Source: LB3-1 sp036401895 (GTDB taxonomy: Bacteria; Chloroflexota; Chloroflexia; Chloroflexales; Kallotenuaceae). Taken from it: a stretch of DNA of 55,923 nt. The position numbers were made by a program, and so were the translations under genes. Below the pieces are notes generated by a model, which was given only the letters and a program-made list of their open reading frames with translations, made no database searches and was not told the origin of the DNA. Location: contig DASWTW010000524.1 in the NCBI GenBank assembly GCA_036401895.1, positions 1 through 55,923 on the forward strand, given 5' to 3'. Below, in pieces: positions 1-7,583 of the stretch (the first letter of the stretch is position 1; the number at the start of each line of letters is the position of its first letter).

Positions 1-1
1 G

Positions 2-1033
2 TCGGCGCTGGCACCCTCGTACGAGCTGCTGGTAGCGTTCCGATTCCTGACCGGCTTCGCGGTTGGCGGGACGCTGCCGGTCGACTACTCGCTGCTGGCG
101 GAGTACGTCCCGGCCAAAGAGCGCGGGCGCTTCCTGGTGTATCTGGAAAGCTTCTGGGCGCTCGGCACAATCGCGGTGGCGGCGATCTCGTGGTTTATGT
201 TTGCACGGTTTGTTCCGGCCGAGGCATGGCGCTGGGTGCTGGGCGCTTCGGCAGTACCGGGCCTGATCGGCTACTGGATTCGCCGGGGCATTCCCGAGTC
301 GCCGCGCTACCTGTTGATCAAGGGGCAGCCTCAGGCCGCGCGCGAGGTGCTGGAAACGATCGCCCGCGAGAACGGCAAGCAGATCGAGATCGGCGAGCTA
401 GAGCCGGCACAGGGCGCAACCAAGGTTCCGCTGGCGGCGATCTGGAAAGGCACGCTGGCCCGACGAACGTTCTTCCTGTCGATCGCCTGGTTCACGCTCT
501 CGCTGGGCTACTACGGCATCTTCACCTGGCTGCCGCGCTTCTTCCAGACGCAGGGCTACGCGCTGCTGCCGGCGTATCAAAACACGCTGCTGCTGGCGAT
601 CTCGCAGATACCGGGCTATATCCTGGCGGCGTACCTGATCGACCGGATCGGGCGGCGGCCGACGCTGGCGCTCTACCTGTTCGTGAGCGCGATCGCCAGC
701 TTCCTGTTCGCGATCGCAACCAGCACCGCCGGGATTATCATCACCAGCAACCTGCTCTCATTCTCGCTGCTGGGCGCGTGGGGCGCGCTCTACGTTTTCT
801 CGCCCGAGCTCTACCCGACCGACGCGCGCACAACCGGCATGGGCTGGGTCAGCGCGATGGCGCGGCTGGCCAGCATCTTCGCACCCTCGGTAGGCGGTGC
901 GCTGCTGGGCTACTCGCTGCCGCTGGCGCTGGGCGTGTACGCCGGCTTCTTCATCCTGGGCGGCATCGCGGCGCTGCTGATGGGCACCGAGACGCGTAAC
1001 CAGCGGCTGGCGGATGTGACAGCCGCCTCGTAG
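2..1033 (+). CDS. MFS transporter, sugar-porter-like (5' partial)
   Basis: The frame is open from the first full codon, so the N-terminus lies outside the window; 343 residues are visible, about three quarters of a usual 400-460 residue MFS protein. Near the visible start is the MFS signature of the cytoplasmic loop after helix 2-4 (a GFAVGGTLPV stretch, then EYVP and ERGRF). The matching signature of the second half, DRIGRRPT, lies in the loop between helices 8 and 9. About eight hydrophobic segments remain. By family knowledge it is a cytoplasmic-membrane transporter for a sugar or other small organic solute, driven by a proton or sodium gradient. The substrate cannot be read from the sequence. 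It ends 23 bases before a strong hairpin and has no visible operon partner downstream. Confidence 0.88.
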   Translation, partial: SALAPSYELLVAFRFLTGFAVGGTLPVDYSLLAEYVPAKERGRFLVYLESFWALGTIAVAAISWFMFARFVPAEAWRWVLGASAVPGLIGYWIRRGIPESPRYLLIKGQPQAAREVLETIARENGKQIEIGELEPAQGATKVPLAAIWKGTLARRTFFLSIAWFTLSLGYYGIFTWLPRFFQTQGYALLPAYQNTLLLAISQIPGYILAAYLIDRIGRRPTLALYLFVSAIASFLFAIATSTAGIIITSNLLSFSLLGAWGALYVFSPELYPTDARTTGMGWVSAMARLASIFAPSVGGALLGYSLPLALGVYAGFFILGGIAALLMGTETRNQRLADVTAAS

Positions 1034-1055
1034 CTAAACTTCAAGATCGCACTCG

Positions 1056-1093
1056 ACATATTCGCCGGCGCTGCATCGTGCCGGCGAATATGT
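1056..1093 (+). terminator. 14-bp perfect hairpin after the MFS gene
   Basis: Arms 1056-1069 and 1080-1093 are perfectly complementary (14 bp) around a 10-base loop. It lies 23 bases after the MFS stop codon and before the next gene on the same strand. The sequence after it is only weakly T-rich, so it may be a terminator or a processing/stability hairpin. Confidence 0.6.
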
Positions 1094-1138
1094 ATTTCCA
1101 GAAAACATGTTCGCGGATCGGGTACAATACAGGCAGCT

Positions 1139-1975
1139 ATGAATCAACCACTCACCAATCAACTCCTCGACATCTACGATCGACTGCACCGCCACTACGG
1201 CCACGAGCCGCACTGGTGGCCGCTCTTCACCAATCACTGGCGCTGGGAGATCGTGCTGGGCTCGATCCTGGTGCAGCAGACGCAGTGGGAGCGCGTCGAG
1301 CAGGCGATCCAGAATCTGGATGCGCTGGGCCTGGTCAACGAGCGCGCGCTGGCGGCGGCTCCGATCGAGACGATCGTCGAGGCGATCAAGCCGGTCGCCT
1401 ACTACAACGCCAAAGGGCCGTCGCTGAAGCATTTCGCGCAGTATGTGGTCCAGCGCTACAACGGCGATGTTACGCGGCTGTTCGAGCGGCCGACCGATCA
1501 GCTGCGCAAGGAACTGCTGGCGCTGCCGCACATCGGCCCCGAGACCGCCGACGCGATCCTGCTCTACGGCGGGCATCACGCCAGCTTTGTGGTCGATGCC
1601 TACCTGCGCCGTGTGATCGGCCGCTTAGGCACAATCCCGGATGTGGCGACGCTCAAATACGGCGCGCTGCAACAGCTCATCGAGCAGGCGCTGACCGACG
1701 ATCTCGATCTGTCGGCGTATCCACATCTAGAGAACAGCCGCATGCGACTCTTCTGGGACTTTCACGCGCTGATCGTGGAGCACGGCATTCACCACTGCCT
1801 GAGCCGCCGCCCACGCTGTGACGAGACGAGCGCACCACGCCGCGCCTTCAGCCAGCCGATCAAATGCGCCACGCACTGCCCGCCCTGCGACGGCTGCCCG
1901 CTGCGCGAGATCTGCGCGGCCTACCAGCTAGCCACAGCCGCGCCCATCGCCCAGACTACTCCTACTTCGGGGTAG
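1139..1975 (+). CDS. EndoIII-like HhH-GPD DNA glycosylase (COG2231/MagIII type) with 4Fe-4S cluster
   Basis: This 278-residue protein belongs to the helix-hairpin-helix/GPD DNA repair glycosylases. A helical start region contains LGSILVQQTQWERV, the usual substrate-helix motif. The hairpin LPHIGPETADAIL and the catalytic Asp segment FVVDAYLRRV follow. Near residues 242-258 are four cysteines in C-x6-C-x2-C-x5-C spacing, the EndoIII 4Fe-4S pattern. The position that holds the AP-lyase lysine in E. coli EndoIII (GRKTA) is Glu here (GPETA). I therefore infer a monofunctional glycosylase, closer to the MagIII/COG2231 branch than to true EndoIII. It would remove damaged (for example alkylated) bases from DNA. 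ATG 1139 lies just after a TACAAT at 1123-1128, so the leader is very short. Confidence 0.82.
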   Translation: MNQPLTNQLLDIYDRLHRHYGHEPHWWPLFTNHWRWEIVLGSILVQQTQWERVEQAIQNLDALGLVNERALAAAPIETIVEAIKPVAYYNAKGPSLKHFAQYVVQRYNGDVTRLFERPTDQLRKELLALPHIGPETADAILLYGGHHASFVVDAYLRRVIGRLGTIPDVATLKYGALQQLIEQALTDDLDLSAYPHLENSRMRLFWDFHALIVEHGIHHCLSRRPRCDETSAPRRAFSQPIKCATHCPPCDGCPLREICAAYQLATAAPIAQTTPTSG

Positions 1976-2019
1976 GCATATATCAGCCAGGTATCAGGTT
2001 ACTGCGCCTAGCACCAGGG

Positions 2020-2047
2020 TTGACGATCCTTTCAACTCCTCTATAAT
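2020..2047 (+). promoter_or_regulatory. sigma-70-type promoter of the VanW gene
   Basis: TTGACG (2020-2025) and TATAAT (2042-2047) are separated by 16 bases and lie 41 bases before the GTG start at 2088. It is the best consensus promoter in the window. Confidence 0.78.
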
Positions 2048-2087
2048 TCGAGGAGACTCTTAACCCTGTCGTGTAGAGAGGCCACCT

Positions 2088-3512
2088 GTGTTCCAACGTA
2101 CCCACCGTATCATGTTTCTTGCGCTGGCCCTGATGCTTGCCGCAGGAACACTTGGCAACGCTGTTCCACGCGCTGCCGCTGCGCCAGCCCCGCAAGCCAA
2201 CATTCCTTTCCGCTATTTTAAGGAAACTGGTCACAACATCGGCACGCGCATCAAAGCGTTTTACGAGCAGAATGGCGGCATCGCAGTCTTTGGACTGCCC
2301 TTGACCGAAGTGATCAAAGAGGGCAACCTCGAAGTGCAGTATTTTGAGCGCGCCCGCTTCGAGCTGCATCCTGAGTTCGAGCCCGCCTTCTACGTCTCGC
2401 TGACGCAGCTGGGCCGCAAGCAGATCGAGGGCCGGACCGATCCCGCATTCGGACCTGCGCCGGCTGAGAACGACGCCAACACAACCTACTTCCCGCAGAC
2501 CGGCCACAGCATCCGCTTTGGCTTCCGCGAGTTCTGGCTCAGAAACGGTGGCGTGCCGATCTTCGGCTATCCGCTCTCGGAGGAGTTTACCGAGATCAGC
2601 GTCGACGACGGCCAGCCGTACACGGTGCAGTACTTCGAGCGCGTCAAGATGGAGTATCACCCGGAAGATCCGCAGAACTCGATCAAGCTGGCCCGGCTTG
2701 GCTCGCAGGCGCTGGATCAGTCGGGGCTGCCCGCGTCGGTGCGCAACCCGGTTCCCGCGATGACGCTGCTGAGCACGGCGACGACCGGCTACTACGGCTC
2801 GATCACCGAGCGTGTTAACAACATTGCCCGCGCCGCAGCTCGCATGAACGGCATCATCGTAGCGCCGGGAGCGACCTTCTCGTTCAACACGGCGCTCGGT
2901 CCGGCCGGACCTGATGACGGCTTTGTCGAGGGCTACGCGATCGTCAACGGCCAGCTTGAGAAAGTGACCGGCGGCGGCATCTGCCAGATCTCGACGACCA
3001 TGTATCGCGCGGTCTTCAACGCGGGCCTGGACATCGTCGCACGCCAGCCGCACTCCTACGTGATCAACTTCTACGAGAACATCGACGGCTTCGACGCGAC
3101 GGTCTTCGCGCCGTACGTGGACTTCAAGTGGCGCAACGACACGGCCGGTCCGATCTACATGACTGCCTGGACCGATCCCAAGGCTGCGACGGCCACCTTC
3201 GCGCTCTACGGCTTCAACGACGGTCGCCAGACGCAGATGATCGGGCCGAAGTCCAAGAACGTCAAGGCACAGGGCATTCCCGCCTGGCAGTACGATCCGT
3301 CGCTCAAACGCGGCCAGGTTGTGCAGCTGGTTCACGGACGGCCGGGCAAGGACGTTGAGATGTCACGCATCGTGACCGGCGCGAACGGCAAGGTCATCCA
3401 CCGCGACGCGCTGAACAGCAAGTATCGCCCGTGGGAAGACTTCTACGCCTACGGCCCCGGCGTAACGCCGCCGAAGGGCGTGCAGATCGTTCCGGCGAAA
3501 AAGGCGAAGTAG
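2088..3512 (+). CDS. secreted VanW-domain protein with two N-terminal surface repeats
   Basis: This 474-residue protein starts at GTG 2088 behind an AGAGAGG site. Residues 1-31 form a signal peptide. Two related blocks follow, near residues 42-90 and 133-190. Each contains a Y-F-x-x-T-G-H-x-I element, then a Phe/Tyr-rich helix, NGG, an FG-x-PL element, and QYFER. Repeats of this kind are common in secreted Chloroflexota proteins, and their role is unknown. From about residue 235 to 400 is a VanW domain: an SFN element, then GGGICQISTT, then a Tyr/Asn-rich segment. VanW proteins are often extracytoplasmic and linked to cell-wall phenotypes, but no reaction is established. The gene stands alone with its own promoter and ends in a repeat-rich intergenic region. 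Confidence 0.82.
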   Translation: MFQRTHRIMFLALALMLAAGTLGNAVPRAAAAPAPQANIPFRYFKETGHNIGTRIKAFYEQNGGIAVFGLPLTEVIKEGNLEVQYFERARFELHPEFEPAFYVSLTQLGRKQIEGRTDPAFGPAPAENDANTTYFPQTGHSIRFGFREFWLRNGGVPIFGYPLSEEFTEISVDDGQPYTVQYFERVKMEYHPEDPQNSIKLARLGSQALDQSGLPASVRNPVPAMTLLSTATTGYYGSITERVNNIARAAARMNGIIVAPGATFSFNTALGPAGPDDGFVEGYAIVNGQLEKVTGGGICQISTTMYRAVFNAGLDIVARQPHSYVINFYENIDGFDATVFAPYVDFKWRNDTAGPIYMTAWTDPKAATATFALYGFNDGRQTQMIGPKSKNVKAQGIPAWQYDPSLKRGQVVQLVHGRPGKDVEMSRIVTGANGKVIHRDALNSKYRPWEDFYAYGPGVTPPKGVQIVPAKKAK

Positions 3513-3526
3513 GAAGAACCTAGAAC

Positions 3527-3600
3527 CGGGGAAACGAAACGAACAAACGAACAAACGAACAAGGAAACAAAAGAACGCTCACCGGGTTCTGGATGACAAA
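3527..3600. repeat. GAACAAA-type low-complexity repeat block (site 1 of 5)
   Basis: Imperfect iterations of CGAACAAA and GGAAACAAAAGAAC are flanked by AGAACC on the left and GGGTTCT on the right. It lies between the convergent VanW gene and the small gene at 3682. The same motifs recur at 10580, 15597, 32765 and 48344. Confidence 0.7.
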
Positions 3601-3678
3601 ACCCCTCTCCTGTCAACCGAGGCTGAAGCCAGCCGAGGTTCGGGGGAGGGGTGCTGCTTTAGCAGCGGGGTGAGGGCC
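3601..3678 (-). repeat. GGCCCTCACCCC element, copy A
   Basis: Read on the minus strand it has GGCCCTCACCCC, a small hairpin (GCTGC-TAAA-GCAGC), a C-rich ACCCCTCCCCC segment, a second variable hairpin, and a closing GGAGAGGGG. Copies B (32864-32923) and C (32946-33014) have the same order of constant segments with different hairpin sequences. Confidence 0.7.
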
Positions 3679-3681
3679 TAG

Positions 3682-4029
3682 CTATCTCCTCCGGCGGCCC
3701 TGGCCGTTGCTTTGATCCGGCGGACGCTCGTCGCGGCGCGGCGGCCTGGGCTGCTCACCGCCTGATCCGCCGGAGCCAGGCCGCCGCAATTCGTCCAGAC
3801 GCTGGCGAATAAACGTGCTCTCGCGATCGACCATCATCTCGGTCGCCGCCGCAATATCCGGCTTGCGCATATCCTGAAGCGATAGGAACAGCAGCCGCGC
3901 AGCCGCGCCAAAGATACGATAGGCGGCGTAGCCGCGCGGCCCCAGCCGCAGCTCAAGCGTCTCGCCCTCGGCCAGGCCAACCACCTCGACATCATTCTCG
4001 GGATGCGCCAGATCGACGGTGATCAACAT
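3682..4029 (-). CDS. small protein of unknown function with basic disordered tail
   Basis: I chose ATG 4029 (protein start MLITVDLAHPEND, 115 residues) because AAAGGAG lies just upstream; the frame stays open further 5' to 4098 but lacks such a site. Residues 1-85 look folded: a short beta-rich part, then two helical segments. The last 30 residues are Gly/Pro/Arg-rich and end in RRRR, so they are probably disordered and could bind nucleic acid. I recognise no family. It lies 79 bases after enolase on the same strand and may be co-transcribed with it. Confidence 0.65.
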   Translation of the reverse strand: MLITVDLAHPENDVEVVGLAEGETLELRLGPRGYAAYRIFGAAARLLFLSLQDMRKPDIAAATEMMVDRESTFIRQRLDELRRPGSGGSGGEQPRPPRRDERPPDQSNGQGRRRR

Positions 4030-4108
4030 AGGATCGCTCCTTTCTCCACAAACAAACGAGGAGTACGGCGCGCCGTACCCCTCGCGACAACGTTTCAATA
4101 ACGGCGCC

Positions 4109-5398
4109 CTAGCTGCGGCGCACGTTGTAGAACGCGCTCAGCCCGGCGTACTTGGCCACATCGCCCAGCTCCTCCTCGAGGCGCAGCAGCTGGTTGTACT
4201 TCGCCACGCGATCGGTGCGCGCGGGAGCACCGGTCTTGATCTGACCCGCGTTGGTCGCCACAACCAGATCGGCGATCGTCACGTCCTCGGTCTCGCCCGA
4301 GCGATGCGAGACGATCGCGGTAAAGCCCGCGCGCTGCGCCGTCGAGATCGCGTCCAGCGTCTCGGTGAGCGTGCCGATCTGATTCAGCTTGATCAAGATC
4401 GAGTTGGCCGAGCGCTCCGAGATACCACGCCGCAGCCGCTCGACATTGGTCACAAACAGATCATCGCCGACCAGCTGCACACGGTCGCCGATGCGCTCAC
4501 GCAGCAGCTTCCAGTTGTCCCAATCATCCTCGGCCAGCGCGTCCTCGATCGAAATGATCGGGTATTTGTCGACGAGCTGCACCCAGTACTCGACCAGCTC
4601 TTCGCCCGAAAGCTTGCGGCCTTCGCGGGCCAGATTGTACGAGCCGTTCTCATACAGCTCGGTGACCGCCGGGTCCATCGCCAGCATGATCTGCGAGCCA
4701 GGCTGATAGCCGGCCTTCTGGATCGCCTCCATAATCACTTCGAGCGGCGCCTCGTTGTTCGGCAGCGCCGGCGCGAAGCCGCCCTCATCGCCAACCGTGG
4801 TCGAAAGTCCGCGATCGTGGAGCACCTTCTTGAGCGTAGCGTAGATCTCGGCGCCCCAGCGCAGGCCCTCCGCGAACGAGGACGCGCCGACCGGCATCAC
4901 CATGAACTCCTGGAAATCGGCGCTGTTATCGGCGTGCTTGCCGCCGTTCAAAATGTTCATCATCGGCACCGGCAGCGTATGGCCGAAAACACCGCCCAGA
5001 TAGCGGTAGAGCGGAATATCCAGCGAGGCCGCCGCCGCCTTGGCTACCGCCAGCGACACGCCCAGAATCGCATTGGCGCCGAGCTTGCCCTTGTTGGCCG
5101 AGCCGTCCAGATCGAGCAGGATCTTGTCGATGCCGACTTGATCCAGCGAGTTCAGGCCGACCAGCTCCTCGGAGATCGAATTGTTGACGTTCTCGACGGC
5201 CTTCACTACGCCCTTGCCGCCGTAGCGTTTTTTATCGCCGTCGCGCAGCTCAACCGCCTCGTGCGCGCCCGTAGAAGCGCCCGACGGCACGATCGCCCGC
5301 CCGATCGAGCCGTCGTCCAGCCGTACATCGACCTCGACCGTTGGATTGCCGCGGCTATCCAGCACTTCGCGTCCGACAACTTCCGCAATCATTGACAT
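4109..5398 (-). CDS. eno: enolase (phosphopyruvate hydratase)
   Basis: This 429-residue protein has the full length of bacterial enolases and converts 2-phosphoglycerate to phosphoenolpyruvate in glycolysis. Visible marks are the N-terminal EVLDSRGNPTVEV, the ASTGAHEA loop, the GDEGGFAP catalytic Glu segment, the metal-site region SIEDALAEDDW, GDDLFVTN, the catalytic Lys segment LIKLNQIG, and SHRSGETED. AAGGAGG precedes ATG 5398 at good spacing. The S41 gene ends 45 bases upstream on the same strand, so eno may be read from its promoter or from one inside that gene. The preceding glycolytic enzyme, gpmI, lies about 8.5 kb away. Confidence 0.97.
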   Translation of the reverse strand: MSMIAEVVGREVLDSRGNPTVEVDVRLDDGSIGRAIVPSGASTGAHEAVELRDGDKKRYGGKGVVKAVENVNNSISEELVGLNSLDQVGIDKILLDLDGSANKGKLGANAILGVSLAVAKAAAASLDIPLYRYLGGVFGHTLPVPMMNILNGGKHADNSADFQEFMVMPVGASSFAEGLRWGAEIYATLKKVLHDRGLSTTVGDEGGFAPALPNNEAPLEVIMEAIQKAGYQPGSQIMLAMDPAVTELYENGSYNLAREGRKLSGEELVEYWVQLVDKYPIISIEDALAEDDWDNWKLLRERIGDRVQLVGDDLFVTNVERLRRGISERSANSILIKLNQIGTLTETLDAISTAQRAGFTAIVSHRSGETEDVTIADLVVATNAGQIKTGAPARTDRVAKYNQLLRLEEELGDVAKYAGLSAFYNVRRS

Positions 5399-5443
5399 AC
5401 TATTCCTCCTTCAGGAGACCGCCGCGCCGTGAGCCGCAGCGGC

Positions 5444-6928
5444 TTATTGATGCACTGCCATCTGTTGTTCGATCATCTGGATCGCCTCGACCAGCTGCGG
5501 GTCGCGCGCCTCGCTGAAGCGCATCCAATCCACGGCGATCGAGCGATCGGGAAGCACACCTCGATTTTCAAGATTCGAGCCGTCAGGCAGCCTGAAGCCT
5601 TCCTGCGCCACCCACAGCCGCGAGCCGTCGTCGAAATCGTAGGCGTAGATCGTCTCGGTATTGCCCGCCGTGTTGACACCGATCACGCGTGCGCCGCGCC
5701 GCGCCTGAAGCACTGCCGCAAAAACCTCGGCGTAGCTTTCGGTATCGCGATCGACGAGCACCACCAGCGGCAGATCTTTGAGCGCCGGATACAGATCGCT
5801 CGCCGTGATCTTCAGCGGATAGGTCTTCTCCTGACTGTAGAACGCGCCGACCTCACCCTCAGTCAGGTGCGAGAGCAGCCCTTCCAGCACACTGCGCCAG
5901 CCGCCGCCGTTGCTGCGCACATCGATGATCAGGCCGTTGAGCCGGCCGTCGTTGGCCGCGAGCAGCTCCCGTAGATCCGCAGCCACCCGATCCGCCATAT
6001 CTTGCGCCCAGAACGATTGCACCAGCACATAGCCGATGCGCGTGTCGGGCAGCAGATACACCTCGGGCACGTACTGCGCCAGCACCGGCCGCCGCTGGAG
6101 CGAAACCGTGCGCGGCGCGGTGCCGGGCGAGCGCACCTCAAGCTGCACAGCGGTATCCACCGGCCCGCCGATCTCGGGCACTTCGCCGTCACCCGCGACC
6201 GGCCGCCCATCGACTGCCAGAATCAGATCGCGCCGCTTGATGCCGGCCTCCGCCGCCGGACTGTTGGGAAACACCGTCGTCACCAGCAGCCCGTCATCAT
6301 ACTCCAGCGTCAACATGCCCACGCCGACATAGGCATCGGTGCCGTTTGCCAGCGCCTGCTGCGTGAAAGCGCGCTGCGGATCTTCAAAGCGAGAGTGCTG
6401 ATCCCGCAGCTCCTGCACCATCTCCGATAGGGTAGCATAAAATTCGTCGGGCGATGCAGCCGCGAGCGCGCGCGGCAAGTAGCGCTGCTTGATCTCGACC
6501 CAGTTGTTGCCGCCAAAATCGGCGTACAGATAATGATCGGCGACCGTCTGCCAGACCTGATCCAGCAGCTCGGTGCGCTGCGTCTGATCCATCGCCGCCA
6601 GCGTTGGCGTGGGCACCGGCGTGAGTTTAGCCGGGTCGAGCGTCGGTGTGGCAGTGGGCTGCTCAGGCGGCGTTTCAGTCGGCGTGGTGCTGGGAGTATC
6701 AGACGGCGTTTCAGTCGGCGTGGCGGTGCTGGTAGGCGTATCAGTCGCTGTGGCGCTGGGCGCGGGCGTGATCGTCGCTGTGGCGGGCGGCAGCGAAACA
6801 ACAACCTGCGGCGGTGGCGTGCAGCCTGCTACCAGCAATACCAGCAGCATCAGCCAGCGGAACCAACCGCCCAGGCGCAACGTAGAAGAAGGCAGATCAG
6901 AAGAGTCGATTGGTTGCTGTCTCGACAT
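5444..6928 (-). CDS. S41 family (C-terminal processing peptidase-like) lipoprotein
   Basis: This is a 494-residue protein if ATG 6928 is used; a GTG at 6955 in the same frame would overlap the divergent gene. A hydrophobic N-terminus ends in the lipobox LLVAGC, so it is probably a lipoprotein on the outer face of the membrane. A Thr/Pro-rich linker of about 75 residues follows. Next come a helical segment, a PDZ-like domain (GVGMLTLEYDDGLLV, AGIKRRDLILAVDG) and the S41 core (LIIDVRSNGGGW). The nucleophile region TESYAEVFA retains a serine. The position of the usual general-base lysine (T-x-G-K) reads TAGN here, so it is either a variant with another base or inactive. Role: probably cleavage of cell-envelope proteins. 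Confidence 0.82.
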   Translation of the reverse strand: MSRQQPIDSSDLPSSTLRLGGWFRWLMLLVLLVAGCTPPPQVVVSLPPATATITPAPSATATDTPTSTATPTETPSDTPSTTPTETPPEQPTATPTLDPAKLTPVPTPTLAAMDQTQRTELLDQVWQTVADHYLYADFGGNNWVEIKQRYLPRALAAASPDEFYATLSEMVQELRDQHSRFEDPQRAFTQQALANGTDAYVGVGMLTLEYDDGLLVTTVFPNSPAAEAGIKRRDLILAVDGRPVAGDGEVPEIGGPVDTAVQLEVRSPGTAPRTVSLQRRPVLAQYVPEVYLLPDTRIGYVLVQSFWAQDMADRVAADLRELLAANDGRLNGLIIDVRSNGGGWRSVLEGLLSHLTEGEVGAFYSQEKTYPLKITASDLYPALKDLPLVVLVDRDTESYAEVFAAVLQARRGARVIGVNTAGNTETIYAYDFDDGSRLWVAQEGFRLPDGSNLENRGVLPDRSIAVDWMRFSEARDPQLVEAIQMIEQQMAVHQ

Positions 6929-6945
6929 TCGTAAGGACCCTGTAT

Positions 6946-7515
6946 ATGGATGCACTATTCAATGTGTTCAGCGCGTTTGGACTATCGAGCGCCGCAGGCT
7001 TGAACGCCTACATTCCGATCCTCGCCGTGGGCCTGCTTGGCCGCTTCGAGTATCTGACGCTGCAAGAGCCCTACGCGGTCCTCGCCAGCACGCCCGCCCT
7101 GCTCATTGTAGCGCTTCTGGCGATCATCGATTTTGTGGCCGACAAAGTGCCCGCCGTGGATCATGCGACGCATGTTGTCGGCACAGTCGTGCATCCAATC
7201 GCCGGCGCGATCCTCTTCGCCAGCCAGCAAAACCTGATCAGCAACGTCCATCCGGCGCTGGCGCTGGGCGCTGGCATGGTGATGGCCGGCGGCTTTCATG
7301 CCACCCGCGCCGCGATCCGCCCGGTCGCCACCGCCACAACTGCCGGGATCGGCAATCCGGTGATCTCGTTTGCCGAAGACGTGCTCTCGCTGATCATGAG
7401 CCTGCTGGCGATCTTTATCCCGATTCTGGCCTTCGTGCTCTTCGTGATCCTGCTGCTGGTCGTGATTCGCTCCTGGCGCATGATCCGCAGCCGTGTCAGC
7501 GCGATCCGCCGCTGA
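6946..7515 (+). CDS. DUF4126 family membrane protein
   Basis: This 189-residue protein starts at ATG 6946, chosen for GTAAGGA ten bases upstream; an upstream TTG at 6910 is less likely. It has four to five hydrophobic segments. The sequence matches the DUF4126 pattern: an FGLSSAAGLNAYIPIL start, the conserved FVADKVPAVDHATH segment in the first third, and PIAGAILFA after it. The family is a set of bacterial inner-membrane proteins of unknown function. Its start codon is only 17 bases from that of the divergent S41 gene, so each promoter must lie inside the other gene's 5' end. Confidence 0.78.
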   Translation: MDALFNVFSAFGLSSAAGLNAYIPILAVGLLGRFEYLTLQEPYAVLASTPALLIVALLAIIDFVADKVPAVDHATHVVGTVVHPIAGAILFASQQNLISNVHPALALGAGMVMAGGFHATRAAIRPVATATTAGIGNPVISFAEDVLSLIMSLLAIFIPILAFVLFVILLLVVIRSWRMIRSRVSAIRR

Positions 7516-7534
7516 AGCTTGAGCCGTAGACAGG

Positions 7535-7560
7535 AAAGGCACGGCTTGTTCCGTGCCTTT
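7535..7560. terminator. bidirectional intrinsic terminator
   Basis: Perfect 10-bp arms AAAGGCACGG (7535-7544) and CCGTGCCTTT (7551-7560) enclose a 6-base loop. It lies between the convergent DUF4126 and M20 peptidase genes, with T-rich sequence following on the plus strand. Confidence 0.8.
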
Positions 7561-7583
7561 GTGCTTTAATGCAGAGTGCGGAC

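Noticed and set aside
1983..3335. Long open frame antisense to the VanW gene
   Set aside because: It is a high-GC shadow; the sense protein has a signal peptide, family motifs and a consensus promoter. The antisense product is His/Arg/Val-rich without family features.
4019..5395. Long open frame antisense to enolase
   Set aside because: Enolase is certain on the other strand; the antisense translation is Arg/Gln/His-rich and lacks a domain.
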